DNA from: Muribaculaceae bacterium
GTDB taxonomy: Bacteria; Bacteroidota; Bacteroidia; Bacteroidales; Muribaculaceae
Length of the DNA: 64,000 bases
NCBI GenBank assembly: GCA_017405965.1
Contig: JAFQZK010000016.1
Location: forward strand, 1 to 64,000
Direction of reading: 5' to 3'
Shown here one piece after another: positions 55,459-63,961 of this stretch. Every line of letters begins with the position of its first letter. Positions within the stretch are counted from its first letter, which is position 1. A model generated the notes under the pieces. The model had not been told where the DNA came from, searched no databases, and saw nothing but the letters and a program-made list of their open reading frames with translations. The position numbers and the translations under genes were made by a program.

Positions 55459-56160
55459 ATGGTAATAAAGAGTACTATTGAGGACATCATACGGGAAGAT
55501 TTGGCCGAAATCTGGTCAATCCTAAACAGCGAGGAGAAGCATCTCATCGCCGAGAACTTTATTGTCCACACCTACCGCAAGGGCCAGATCATCTATGCCG
55601 AGAAGGATGAGCCGCAATTCCTGTGGGTGCTCATCAAGGGCAAGGTGAAAAGGTTCAAGAACGGAGTGGGCGGCAAGCAGCAGATCCTGCGCCTGTACCG
55701 CCCCATCCAGTACTTCGGTTACCGCGCCTGGTTCGCCCGGGAACCCTATGTCGCCAGCACGATGGCCATCGAACCGTCGCAGGTGGGTAGCATCCCCATG
55801 ACGGTGGTGAAGAAACTCATCGATGGCAACATGCAGCTGGCTTGGTTCTTTATCCATGAGCTCTCAAAGCATCTGGGCGGCAGCGAATCCAAGGTGGTGA
55901 CGCTGACCCAGAAACACATCCGCGGCCGCCTGGCCGAGGCGCTGTGCATGCTGGTGGACAACTACGGCTATGAGGACGACGGCAAGACGCTCAAGATCTA
56001 TATGGCTCGCGAGGACCTTGCCAACCTGTCGAACATGACAACCGCCAACGCCATCCGCACCCTCTCGACTTTTGCCCAGGAACGCATCATCACCGTTGAC
56101 GGCCGTCGCATCCGCATCGTTGACGAGCCCACGCTTCGTAACATCAGCCGCTTTGGATAA
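55459..56160 (+). CDS. Crp/Fnr family transcriptional regulator
   Basis: 233 residues from ATG 55459. The N-terminal cyclic-nucleotide-binding fold (about 20-140; YAEKDEPQFLWVLIKGKVKRF) lacks the cysteines of FNR and the full cAMP-binding RxSxxE motif. The C-terminal winged helix (about 160-230) has HIRGRLAEALCML and LANLSNMTTANAIRTLSTFAQERII. Effector unknown. Three genes follow closely (DUF4924 at +19 bp, rfbD at +2 bp, prfC at +13 bp), so it may head an operon. Confidence 0.88.
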   Translation: MVIKSTIEDIIREDLAEIWSILNSEEKHLIAENFIVHTYRKGQIIYAEKDEPQFLWVLIKGKVKRFKNGVGGKQQILRLYRPIQYFGYRAWFAREPYVASTMAIEPSQVGSIPMTVVKKLIDGNMQLAWFFIHELSKHLGGSESKVVTLTQKHIRGRLAEALCMLVDNYGYEDDGKTLKIYMAREDLANLSNMTTANAIRTLSTFAQERIITVDGRRIRIVDEPTLRNISRFG

Positions 56161-56179
56161 CCCGCTCCTTGACGCCATC

Positions 56180-56746
56180 ATGATCATCGCTCAACAGAAA
56201 CGCAAAGAAAACATTGCTGAATACCTCCTGTACTTGTGGCAGGTCGAGGACTTGCTGCGTGCCTGCCATCTGGACATCGACACAGTGGACAAGGCAGTGA
56301 TCTCACGCTATGACGTCGACGAGGGAACCCGTCACGAGATACGCGAGTGGTATGAGTCGCTCATCAAGATGATGGAACTGGAGAACGTGCGCGAGAAAGG
56401 ACACATCCGTGTGTGTCACAACGTGCTCATCCGCCTGAACGACCTGCACCAGCAACTGCTGGCCGACCAGGGCCGTTTTCCCGACTACCATGCCGACTAC
56501 TACCGCACCCTGCCCCACATCGTGCAGTTGCGCTCCTCGTTGCCCGAGGCCGAGCGCCCCGACGAGCTGGAGACCTGTTTCAACGCGCTGTACGGTGTGA
56601 TGATGCTGCACTTGCAGGGCAAGGAAATATCCCAGGATACCGCCGCCGCGATATCACAGATATCTCACTTCATCGGCATGCTGGCAGCCTACTACAAGCG
56701 CGACGAGGAGAAACCGCTGTTCGGCGATGACCTAATCGAGAATTGA
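56180..56746 (+). CDS. DUF4924 family protein
   Basis: 188 residues from ATG 56180 (MIIAQQKRKENIAEYLLYLWQVEDLLRAC, the conserved family start). Helical and soluble; unknown function. A longer frame overlapping the upstream regulator gene has no family similarity. The stop overlaps nothing and the next start follows after 2 bp, so it is tightly coupled to rfbD. Confidence 0.82.
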   Translation: MIIAQQKRKENIAEYLLYLWQVEDLLRACHLDIDTVDKAVISRYDVDEGTRHEIREWYESLIKMMELENVREKGHIRVCHNVLIRLNDLHQQLLADQGRFPDYHADYYRTLPHIVQLRSSLPEAERPDELETCFNALYGVMMLHLQGKEISQDTAAAISQISHFIGMLAAYYKRDEEKPLFGDDLIEN

Positions 56747-56748
56747 AA

Positions 56749-57639
56749 ATGAGCGTATTGAATCTACTCATCACTGGAGCAAATGGCCAGTTGGGCCACG
56801 AGATGCGTAATGTGCTGGCCAATGACCAGCGCTTCAATGCCATCTTCACCGATATCGCGGGCGCGGACATCGTCACGCTCGACATCACTGACGAGCAAGC
56901 CGTTGAGAAACAGGTGGTTGCAAATGCCATTGACATCATTGTCAACTGCGCTGCCTATACCGCCGTGGATGCCGCCGAGGACAACGAGCCGCTGGCAGCA
57001 CGCCTCAATGCCGATGCCGTGGGCATCCTGGCCCGCGTCGCCAAACGCAACAGTGCACGCATGGTACACATTTCGACCGACTATGTGTTTGACGGACAAG
57101 GTTGCTTACCGTACACCGAAAATGTGGCCACCAATCCGCAGTCGGCCTATGGACGCACCAAACTCGCAGGCGAGCGCAAGCTGCAAGAGGCACTGGGTGA
57201 CAATGCCGTCATCCTGCGCACCGCTTGGCTCTACTCGCCCTATGGCAAGAACTTTGTCAAGACAATGCTCACGCTGGGCAAGGAAAAGCCCGCCTTGAAG
57301 GTCGTGTTTGACCAAGTGGGGACACCGACCTGCGCCCGTGACTTGGCTCGTGCCATCGTCACCGTGATAACTGCCGACCAGTGGCATGGCGGCATCTATC
57401 ACTATAGCAACGAGGGAGTTCTCTCGTGGTATGACTTCACGCTGGCGATTCACCGCCTGGCAGGCATCACCACCTGTGACGTGCAACCGTGTCACAGCGA
57501 CGAATTCCCCGCCAAGGCCCACCGTCCCGCCTATAGCGTGCTGGACAAGACCAAGTTCAAAACCACCTTTGGCGTGACCGTCCCCTATTGGCTCGACAGC
57601 CTCGAGGAAACCATCAATCAACTCTGTTCATCTAACTAA
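56749..57639 (+). CDS. rfbD: dTDP-4-dehydrorhamnose reductase
   Basis: 296 residues from ATG 56749. NAD(P)-binding GANGQLG (10-16), NCAAYTAVDAAEDN, HISTDYVFDG and the catalytic YGRTK. It performs the last step of dTDP-L-rhamnose synthesis; the other rml genes are not in the window. The longer frame uses a TTG two codons upstream, inside the previous stop region. Operon partner of DUF4924 and prfC. Confidence 0.93.
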   Translation: MSVLNLLITGANGQLGHEMRNVLANDQRFNAIFTDIAGADIVTLDITDEQAVEKQVVANAIDIIVNCAAYTAVDAAEDNEPLAARLNADAVGILARVAKRNSARMVHISTDYVFDGQGCLPYTENVATNPQSAYGRTKLAGERKLQEALGDNAVILRTAWLYSPYGKNFVKTMLTLGKEKPALKVVFDQVGTPTCARDLARAIVTVITADQWHGGIYHYSNEGVLSWYDFTLAIHRLAGITTCDVQPCHSDEFPAKAHRPAYSVLDKTKFKTTFGVTVPYWLDSLEETINQLCSSN

Positions 57640-57652
57640 AAACTAAAGAATA

Positions 57653-59230
57653 ATGTCCTTGACAACCGAAATCACCCGCCGCCGCACCTTTGCCATCATC
57701 TCACACCCTGATGCCGGCAAGACGACGCTGACCGAGAAGCTGCTACTCTTCGGTGGCGCGATTCATGTGGCAGGCGCCGTGAAATCCAATAAGATCAAAA
57801 AGACCGCCACCAGCGACTGGATGGAGATCGAGAAGCAACGCGGCATCTCGGTGGCCACCTCGGTCATGGGTTTCAACTACGGCGACTACAAGATCAACAT
57901 CCTCGACACCCCAGGTCACCAAGACTTCGCCGAAGACACCTACCGCACCCTCACTGCCGTTGACAGCGTTATCATTGTGGTGGATGTCGCGAAGGGTGTC
58001 GAGACCCAGACGCGCAAACTGATGGAGGTGTGCCGCATGCGCAACACGCCCGTCATCATCTTTGTCAACAAGCTTGACCGCGAGGGCCGCGACCCGTTCG
58101 ACATCCTCGACGAGCTGGAGCAGGAACTGAAGATCGATGTGCGCCCCTTGAGCTGGCCCATCAACATCGGCGCTCATTTCAAGGGCGTGTACAACATCTA
58201 CGAGCACAACATCAGCCTGTTCAAGCCCGACAAGCAGCATGTCACCGACCGCGTGGACATCAACGACATCAACGATCCTGCCATCGACGCTGCCGTGGGC
58301 AAGACCGATGCCGAGAAACTGCGTGCCGACATCGAGCTCATCGACGGCGTCTATCCCGACTTCAACACGCTCGATTATCTGGATGCCAAGGTGGCTCCCG
58401 TATTCTTCGGGTCGGCATTGAACACCTTCGGTGTGAAAGAGCTGCTGGACTGCTTCGTGCGCATCGCCCCGTCGCCTCGTTCAGTGAATGCCATTGAACG
58501 AACGGTCGAGCCTGGTGAGGACAAGTTCACGGGCTTCGTATTCAAGATTCACGCCAACATGGACCCCAACCACCGCAGCTGTATCGCCTTTGTCAAGGTG
58601 TGCTCCGGAGTGTTCCAGCGCAACGGTAACTACAAGCACGTGCGCTCGGGCAAGAGCTACCGCTTCAGCGCCCCCACCGCCTTTATGGCCCAGAAGAAGG
58701 AAATCATCGACGAGGTCTATCCCGGCGATATCGTGGGTCTGCCCGATAACGGCATTTTCAAGATCGGTGATACCCTGACCGAGGGCGAAGAGCTCCATTT
58801 CAAGGGTCTGCCCAGTTTCTCGCCCGAGATGTTCAAGTACATCGAGAACAGCGACCCGATGAAGACCAAACAGCTCAACAAGGGTCTGGAACAGTTGATG
58901 GACGAAGGCGTGGCCCAGATGTTCATCAACCAGTTCAACAACCGCAAGATCATCGGCACCGTAGGACAACTGCAGTTCGAGGTCATCCAGTACCGCCTGC
59001 TGCACGAGTACGGCGCCCAGTGCCGCTGGGAGCCCATCCATCTGTACAAGGCCTGCTGGATCGAGAGCGATGACGAGGATGCACTCGACGCGTTCAAGAA
59101 ACGCAAGCACCAGTTCATGGCGCTTGACCGCGAGGGCCGCGACGTGTTCCTGGCCGACAGCAATTACGTCTTGCAGATGGCTCAGCAAGACTTCCCGAAA
59201 ATCACCTTCCACTTCACAAGCGAATTCTAA
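57653..59230 (+). CDS. prfC: Peptide chain release factor 3
   Basis: 525 residues, the family length. The GTPase motifs are intact: [31 protein letters not shown] and [10 protein letters not shown], a useful contrast with the altered EF-G paralog at 11636. RF3 uses GTP to remove RF1/RF2 from the ribosome after termination. The start follows rfbD by 13 bp. Confidence 0.96.
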   Translation: MSLTTEITRRRTFAIISHPDAGKTTLTEKLLLFGGAIHVAGAVKSNKIKKTATSDWMEIEKQRGISVATSVMGFNYGDYKINILDTPGHQDFAEDTYRTLTAVDSVIIVVDVAKGVETQTRKLMEVCRMRNTPVIIFVNKLDREGRDPFDILDELEQELKIDVRPLSWPINIGAHFKGVYNIYEHNISLFKPDKQHVTDRVDINDINDPAIDAAVGKTDAEKLRADIELIDGVYPDFNTLDYLDAKVAPVFFGSALNTFGVKELLDCFVRIAPSPRSVNAIERTVEPGEDKFTGFVFKIHANMDPNHRSCIAFVKVCSGVFQRNGNYKHVRSGKSYRFSAPTAFMAQKKEIIDEVYPGDIVGLPDNGIFKIGDTLTEGEELHFKGLPSFSPEMFKYIENSDPMKTKQLNKGLEQLMDEGVAQMFINQFNNRKIIGTVGQLQFEVIQYRLLHEYGAQCRWEPIHLYKACWIESDDEDALDAFKKRKHQFMALDREGRDVFLADSNYVLQMAQQDFPKITFHFTSEF

Positions 59231-59253
59231 TACCATCAAAATAATCACTTAAG

Positions 59254-59288
59254 ACTAAGAACTACGGACTAGGGTCTAGAAACTAAAA
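59254..59288 (+). repeat. Heptamer array upstream of the sugar kinase-RapZ fusion
   Basis: Five heptamers: ACTAAGA, ACTACGG, ACTAGGG, TCTAGAA, ACTAAAA. The reverse strand reads with TTAG-like steps every 7 nt. They end 10 nt before the ATG at 59299. Two further ACTAAAA-type heptamers lie at 57635-57648, just before prfC. Confidence 0.7.
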
Positions 59289-59298
59289 AACGATAGCA

Positions 59299-60762
59299 AT
59301 GGAAAGATTAAGCAAATTATACAAGCAATTTGTGGGCAGTGAACCCACTCAGATTGTGCTCATGGACAAGGCGGGCTCCAATCGCCAGTATTACCGCATG
59401 AGCGGTGAGCGCTCTATCGTGGGCGTCATCGGTGAATCGCGCGAGGAGAATGACGCGTTCATCTACATGGCAGGACACTTCCGCAAGCAAGGCCTTTCGG
59501 TACCCGAAGTCTATGGCGTGAGCGAGGACCACATGGCCTACATCCAGGAAGACTTGGGCAAGAAACCCGAGAACATCCTGTGGAACAAGATACGCCGCAG
59601 CGCCCTGACCCATGCCTTCACCAGCGAGGAAAAGGAACTGCTGCGCCGCACGATGCGCGATCTGGTGGACATCCAGTTCCGCGGCGGCCAGGGTTTTGAC
59701 TATACCCACTGCTACCCCGCCCAATGCTTTGACGAGCGCTCCATCAAGTGGGACTTGAACTACTTCAAGTACTGCTTCCTCAAGGCTACCGGTGTGATTT
59801 TCAACGAGGACAAACTGGAGAACGATTTCGAAAAACTGACCCGCGACCTTTTGGCTGTGCCCAGCGACACGTTCATGTACCGTGACTTCCAATCACGCAA
59901 CGTGATGCTCGTGGGTGATGCCGATCGTCCTGCCGAGTGCAAACTGGCATTCATCGACTTCCAGGGCGGCCGTCGTGGTCCGTATTACTATGATGTCGCC
60001 TCATTCGTGTGGCAGGCACGCGCCAAGTACCCCGATGATCTGAAGAAGGACCTGGTCAATGCCTATATGCAGAAACTCAAACAGTATGTGCCCGAACTCA
60101 ACGAAAATGAGTTCTATGAGAACCTGCGGTTGTTTGTACTCTTCCGCACGCTGCAGGTGCTGGGAGCCTACGGTTTCCGTGGCTACTTCGAGAAGAAGCC
60201 CGACTTCATGAAGAACAGCATTGTTCCCGCTGTGGCCAACCTGCGCAAACTGGTGATTGACAGGCCATTCACTCAATATCCTTACTTGAGCGTCCTCATC
60301 GATGAACTGGTGAACCTCAAGGACTTCGTCAGCGAGGATAAAGGCCTCACTGTCAGGGTGATGAGTTTTGCCTACAAGAAAGGCATTCCTCACGACCCGT
60401 CGGGTAACGGTGGCGGCTTCGTGTTTGACTGCCGTGCGCTCAACAACCCGGGCAAATACGACAAGTACAAAGCCTTCACGGGACTGGACCAGAACGTGAT
60501 CGACTTCTTGAAGAAAGAGAGTACCATCGACCAGTGGCTGGAGCATGTCTATGCCCTGGTTGACGAATCGGTGGAACGCTACAAGAACCGTAAATTCACC
60601 GACCTGATGGTGTGCTTCGGCTGTACAGGCGGCCAGCACCGATCGGTCTATGCCGCCGAGCATCTAGCAGAACACATCCATGATAAATTCAACGTGCGCG
60701 TCGAGCTCTCGCACCGTGAGCAGCCCGATCACGAGCGCACCCTTAATCCCATTGATCGATGA
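59299..60762 (+). CDS. AmgK-like sugar phosphotransferase fused to a RapZ C-terminal domain
   Basis: 487 residues. Residues 1-320 form an aminoglycoside-phosphotransferase-type kinase: YRDFQSRN (194-201) is the Brenner catalytic loop and IDFQ (219-222) the metal-binding motif. This is the fold of AmgK, which phosphorylates the anomeric carbon of MurNAc/GlcNAc in cell-wall recycling. Residues 350-475 match the RapZ C-terminal domain (MSFAYKKGIP, FVFDCRALNNP, FTGLDQNV, GCTGGQHRSVY at 441-451), which in E. coli binds glucosamine-6-phosphate and RNA. The RapZ N-terminal kinase domain is absent. The stop overlaps the next start (ATGA), so it is coupled to the MurU-like gene. Confidence 0.9.
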   Translation: MERLSKLYKQFVGSEPTQIVLMDKAGSNRQYYRMSGERSIVGVIGESREENDAFIYMAGHFRKQGLSVPEVYGVSEDHMAYIQEDLGKKPENILWNKIRRSALTHAFTSEEKELLRRTMRDLVDIQFRGGQGFDYTHCYPAQCFDERSIKWDLNYFKYCFLKATGVIFNEDKLENDFEKLTRDLLAVPSDTFMYRDFQSRNVMLVGDADRPAECKLAFIDFQGGRRGPYYYDVASFVWQARAKYPDDLKKDLVNAYMQKLKQYVPELNENEFYENLRLFVLFRTLQVLGAYGFRGYFEKKPDFMKNSIVPAVANLRKLVIDRPFTQYPYLSVLIDELVNLKDFVSEDKGLTVRVMSFAYKKGIPHDPSGNGGGFVFDCRALNNPGKYDKYKAFTGLDQNVIDFLKKESTIDQWLEHVYALVDESVERYKNRKFTDLMVCFGCTGGQHRSVYAAEHLAEHIHDKFNVRVELSHREQPDHERTLNPIDR

Positions 60763-61508
60763 AAGCACTGATTTTTGCAGCAGGACTGGGCACACGACTG
60801 CGCCCCCTGACCGACGACCGCCCCAAGGCGATGGTCGAGATTGCCGGCAAGCCCATGTTGCAGCACGTCATTGAGCGTGTGGCAGCAGCGGGATTTGACG
60901 ACATCACCATCAACATCCACCATTACGGGCAGATGATCATAGACTTCCTGGAACGGAACGACAACTTCGGGCTGAATGTGCACATCAGCGACGAGCGCGG
61001 CTTGCTGCTCGACACGGGCGGCGGCATCCTCAAGGCGCGCCAGTGGCTTGACGGTGATGAGCCCTTCCTGGTACACAATACCGACATCATTACCACGCTG
61101 GACCTCAAGGCATTCTACGACTACCATGTGGAGCACGACGCACTGGCAACCATCCTGGTCAAGGAGCGCAAGACACAACGCTATTTCCTGTTCGACGAGA
61201 ACGACCGCCTGTGCGGTTGGACCAATAAAGCGACCGGCGAGTTCAAGCCCGACCCCGAGAAACTGCAAGGACGTGCCCTGCATGAACTGGCCTTCGGCGG
61301 TTTGCATGTGATCTCGCCGCGCATCTTCCCTCACCTGGAGCGTTACCGTCGTCAAGAAGGAGAAAAATTCTCCATTGTACCATTCTACATCAACGAGTGC
61401 AAGCATCACCTCATCCATGGCTATCATCCTGACAGCGACTACCAGTGGCTCGACATCGGCAAACCAGATACCTTGGCTCTCGCACAAGAATTACTTGGGA
61501 ATGATTAA
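60759..61508 (+). CDS. MurU-like sugar-1-phosphate nucleotidyltransferase
   Basis: 249 residues. The nucleotide-binding LIFAAGLGTRLRPLTDDRPKAM is complete, followed by LLDTGGGILKA, LVHNTDIITTLDL and a single catalytic domain without a left-handed helix. It resembles MurU, which makes UDP-MurNAc (or UDP-GlcNAc-type sugars) from the sugar-1-phosphate supplied by AmgK. It overlaps the kinase-RapZ fusion by 4 bp, which strongly supports a two-step salvage route. Mannose-1-phosphate or glucose-1-phosphate as substrate cannot be excluded. Confidence 0.85.
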   Translation: MKALIFAAGLGTRLRPLTDDRPKAMVEIAGKPMLQHVIERVAAAGFDDITINIHHYGQMIIDFLERNDNFGLNVHISDERGLLLDTGGGILKARQWLDGDEPFLVHNTDIITTLDLKAFYDYHVEHDALATILVKERKTQRYFLFDENDRLCGWTNKATGEFKPDPEKLQGRALHELAFGGLHVISPRIFPHLERYRRQEGEKFSIVPFYINECKHHLIHGYHPDSDYQWLDIGKPDTLALAQELLGND

Positions 61509-61558
61509 ACCATCGGGAGATATCTACATCTAAAACTGAAAACAGACATCTGAAAAAA

Positions 61559-62020
61559 ATGAAAAAGACTATCATCATTGCAGCCATCATGCTGCTCATG
61601 GCAGGCACCGTCACACTTGATGCCCGCACCAAGAAAAAAACTACCGCCAAGAAGGCCAGTGCCACTCAGGTCATCTACACCGGCGACATTGCCAACAAGG
61701 TAATCGGCTACAACGGCACCACCCCGCTCAACATCACCGTCAAGAACGGCGTAATCGAGAACATCGAGGTGCTCCCCAACCAGGAATCGCCCAATTACCT
61801 CAAGCGCGCCAAGGATAAGGTGCTGCCGCAGTACATCGGCAAGACCGTCGCCGAGGCCAAGAAACTCAAACCCGACATTGCTACTGGCGCCACCTACACC
61901 AGCGAAGCCCTCATCAAGAACATCCAGATGGGCCTCGACCAGGCAAAATCCACACCCGCCAAGAAGGCTGCGACCAAAAAGAAAGCAACCACCAAGAAGG
62001 GCACCAAGAAACGTCGCTGA
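61559..62020 (+). CDS. Exported FMN-binding domain protein with Lys-rich tail
   Basis: 153 residues. Signal peptide about 1-22. The FMN_bind fold (about 35-127) has the flavinylation-type motif TGATYTS (109-115; consensus S/D-GATxT/S), where FMN is covalently attached to Thr by ApbE-like enzymes. The tail (131-153) is very basic (KKAATKKKATTKKGTKKRR), and a second basic patch (TKKKTTAKK) follows the signal peptide. Probably periplasmic; the electron-transfer partner is unknown. It lies 50 bp downstream of the MurU-like gene and has a strong terminator. Confidence 0.8.
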   Translation: MKKTIIIAAIMLLMAGTVTLDARTKKKTTAKKASATQVIYTGDIANKVIGYNGTTPLNITVKNGVIENIEVLPNQESPNYLKRAKDKVLPQYIGKTVAEAKKLKPDIATGATYTSEALIKNIQMGLDQAKSTPAKKAATKKKATTKKGTKKRR

Positions 62021-62045
62021 CTTTCATCAGCACAAGAGACCGATT

Positions 62046-62086
62046 CGTATGCATCTTTTTCAAGGTGCATACGTTTTTTGTTTTTT
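62046..62086 (+). terminator. Rho-independent terminator after the FMN-binding gene
   Basis: A 12-bp stem with one G-U pair (CGTATGCATCTT / AAGGTGCATACG) followed by TTTTTTGTTTTTT. Confidence 0.93.
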
Positions 62087-62113
62087 CCTTGTTGGTTGAC
62101 GCAAGATTCGCTA

Positions 62114-62121
62114 TACCTTTG
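62114..62121 (+). promoter_or_regulatory. -7 box TACCTTTG of the sigma factor operon
   Basis: TACCTTTG fits TAnnTTTG, 28 nt before the GTG start at 62150. Confidence 0.5.
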
Positions 62122-62149
62122 TGTTTAATCTATAAAAGAGCGACATTCA

Positions 62150-62692
62150 GTGACCGAATTGCAGATTGTCAACGGAGTCAAGAACGGGGACCGGAAGGCC
62201 ATGCGCGAGATGTATGACCTGCTGGCTGGAACGGCTATGGCCACAGCCGTGCGTTACCTGGGCAAGTGTGATGACTGCCGCGACGTGCTGCAGGATTGTT
62301 TCTTGAAGGCATTCACCCGCATCGAGGACTTTTCCTATCGCGGTGCCGGTTCCTTGCGGGCATGGATGACCAGGATTGTCGCCAACGAGTCCATCAACCG
62401 GCTTAAACAGCAATCCCACATCACCTTCCTCGATACCGATGATGTGGAATTACCCGATGATGAGCCACCTGATATCGTTCATGTCCCGCCAGAGGAAATC
62501 ACCAGAATGATAGCCTCGCTGCCGACGGGATACCGCATCGTGTTCAACCAGTTTGTATTTGAACACAAGAGCCACAAGGAGATTGCCCAATCGCTGGGTA
62601 TCAAGGAGAACTCCTCGGCATCACAACTGCTGCGAGCCAAGCGACTGCTGGCCAAAATGATTCAACAATATCAACAAAACCACGATGACTGA
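62150..62692 (+). CDS. ECF-type RNA polymerase sigma factor (Das-like)
   Basis: 180 residues, GTG start (no ATG lies between the promoter box and the conserved region). Region 2 (about 20-88) has the DDCRDVLQDCFLKAFTRIEDF core and GSLRAWMTRIVANESINRLK. Region 4 (about 115-175) includes LPTGYRIVFNQFVFEHKSHKEIAQSLGI. It overlaps the next gene by 8 bp. The pairing with a dual-membrane anti-sigma factor matches the Das/Dma systems reported in Bacteroides thetaiotaomicron, where one such pair controls outer-membrane vesiculation. Confidence 0.9.
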   Translation: MTELQIVNGVKNGDRKAMREMYDLLAGTAMATAVRYLGKCDDCRDVLQDCFLKAFTRIEDFSYRGAGSLRAWMTRIVANESINRLKQQSHITFLDTDDVELPDDEPPDIVHVPPEEITRMIASLPTGYRIVFNQFVFEHKSHKEIAQSLGIKENSSASQLLRAKRLLAKMIQQYQQNHDD

Positions 62693-63902
62693 CAACGACT
62701 GGATCAAACAACTGCAATCCAAGATGGACGGACACCAGGAGCCCGTCCCCGATGACCTGTGGCAGGATATCGAGAAGCGGTTGACACAGCAGCAGCCAAC
62801 CACGCGTCCGATGCCCGCTTGGCGACGCTATGCCGCAGCAGCCGCAGTGACGCTGGCAGTCATCGGCACGGGTTGCCTGCTATGGCTCAATAATGATGAC
62901 ACTACAGTCAATCCACCCGTCATCGCCAAGACCAATCCCGAAGCGGACACCCCCTCGCCCGAGACCTTTGACCAAGGAGAAGCAACAGCTCCAGTTCTTG
63001 GCTCACGAGACCCGGCACAACGGCGTCCCCAGACGGCAGTAATCAAAGCAAATCAGACTGCAGCAAGAGCCAGTGACAACATTGCCCAGGCCAGCACCCC
63101 TGCTGCGGTTGCCGATGTTCAGGAATCGGACGACGAGCCCATCAAGCAAGATGCTGAGCAGCCCAGCCAGCCGAAACCCAAAAGCAATGAGAGTCACACC
63201 CGGCCGGCATCCTATCCCCAACCTGCATCCTATCCCCAGCCTGTAGACCAAAAAGATATCAGACCCACCGCAAAGCGAGGGCCCTTGACGCTGGGCTTAT
63301 ATGCGTCTAATAATTTCAAGTCTGAAGGGATGACCAACAACTCCCACGTTTTCGCTTTTGACCCGGTCCTTTTCTATCAACTGTCATCGGGCGTACCCAG
63401 TGACTATACTGAATACATCTTTACTGCTAAGCATCACGCTCCGATGTCATTAGGCTTGAGTGTGCGTGTTCCCATCACAAGCCGTTTTTCTCTCACCAGT
63501 GGATTGGTCTATTCACGGCTCAAGTCGGATTTCACCTCCAAAAGCAGGCATCGTGAGCAGACGCTGCATTACCTGGGCGTGCCCATAGGCGCGACTTACA
63601 CGTTTTGGACCTATCGGCGCCTCAACATCTATGCCATCGGCGGCATGCAGGCCGACTTTAACGTCAAGGCGACCCTTGAGGAGAACTCCAGAGTCAACCC
63701 CATCAGCATCTCCAAAGACCGCGTGCAGTTCTCGGCATTGGCGGGTCCGGGATTGCAGCTTGACCTGGCGAAGGGGTTCGGAATCTACGTTGAGCCCACG
63801 GTTCGTTACTATTTTGACAACGGCAGCGACATTGAGAATTATTTCAAGGAAAAGCCCTGGAACATCAACTTGAATGCCGGCTTACGTCTCACCCTGAAAT
63901 AA
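62685..63902 (+). CDS. Predicted dual-membrane-spanning anti-sigma factor (Dma-like)
   Basis: 405 residues. Residues 1-48 are cytosolic and amphipathic (DNDWIKQLQSKMDGH, PDDLWQDIEKRL), the expected sigma-binding part. Residues 49-69 form an inner-membrane helix (YAAAAAVTLAVIGTGCLLWL). Residues 70-197 are a disordered Pro/Gln/Ser/Glu linker with a short repeat (ASYPQP twice). Residues 199-405 are an outer-membrane beta-barrel domain (GPLTLGLYASNNF, RFSLTSGLVYSRL, GLQLDLAKGFGIYVEPTVRYYF, ending INLNAGLRLTLK). One chain would thus cross both membranes and sense outer-membrane state. It overlaps the sigma gene, so the two are coupled. Confidence 0.85.
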   Translation: MTDNDWIKQLQSKMDGHQEPVPDDLWQDIEKRLTQQQPTTRPMPAWRRYAAAAAVTLAVIGTGCLLWLNNDDTTVNPPVIAKTNPEADTPSPETFDQGEATAPVLGSRDPAQRRPQTAVIKANQTAARASDNIAQASTPAAVADVQESDDEPIKQDAEQPSQPKPKSNESHTRPASYPQPASYPQPVDQKDIRPTAKRGPLTLGLYASNNFKSEGMTNNSHVFAFDPVLFYQLSSGVPSDYTEYIFTAKHHAPMSLGLSVRVPITSRFSLTSGLVYSRLKSDFTSKSRHREQTLHYLGVPIGATYTFWTYRRLNIYAIGGMQADFNVKATLEENSRVNPISISKDRVQFSALAGPGLQLDLAKGFGIYVEPTVRYYFDNGSDIENYFKEKPWNINLNAGLRLTLK

Positions 63903-63929
63903 AGGTTTTCGGATTCCAGGGAAAATGAG

Positions 63930-63937
63930 TAACTTTG
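63930..63937 (+). promoter_or_regulatory. -7 box TAACTTTG before the last gene
   Basis: TAACTTTG fits TAnnTTTG, 24 nt before the ATG at 63962. Confidence 0.5.
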
Positions 63938-63961
63938 CCAAGTTCAACAACATGACAAACT

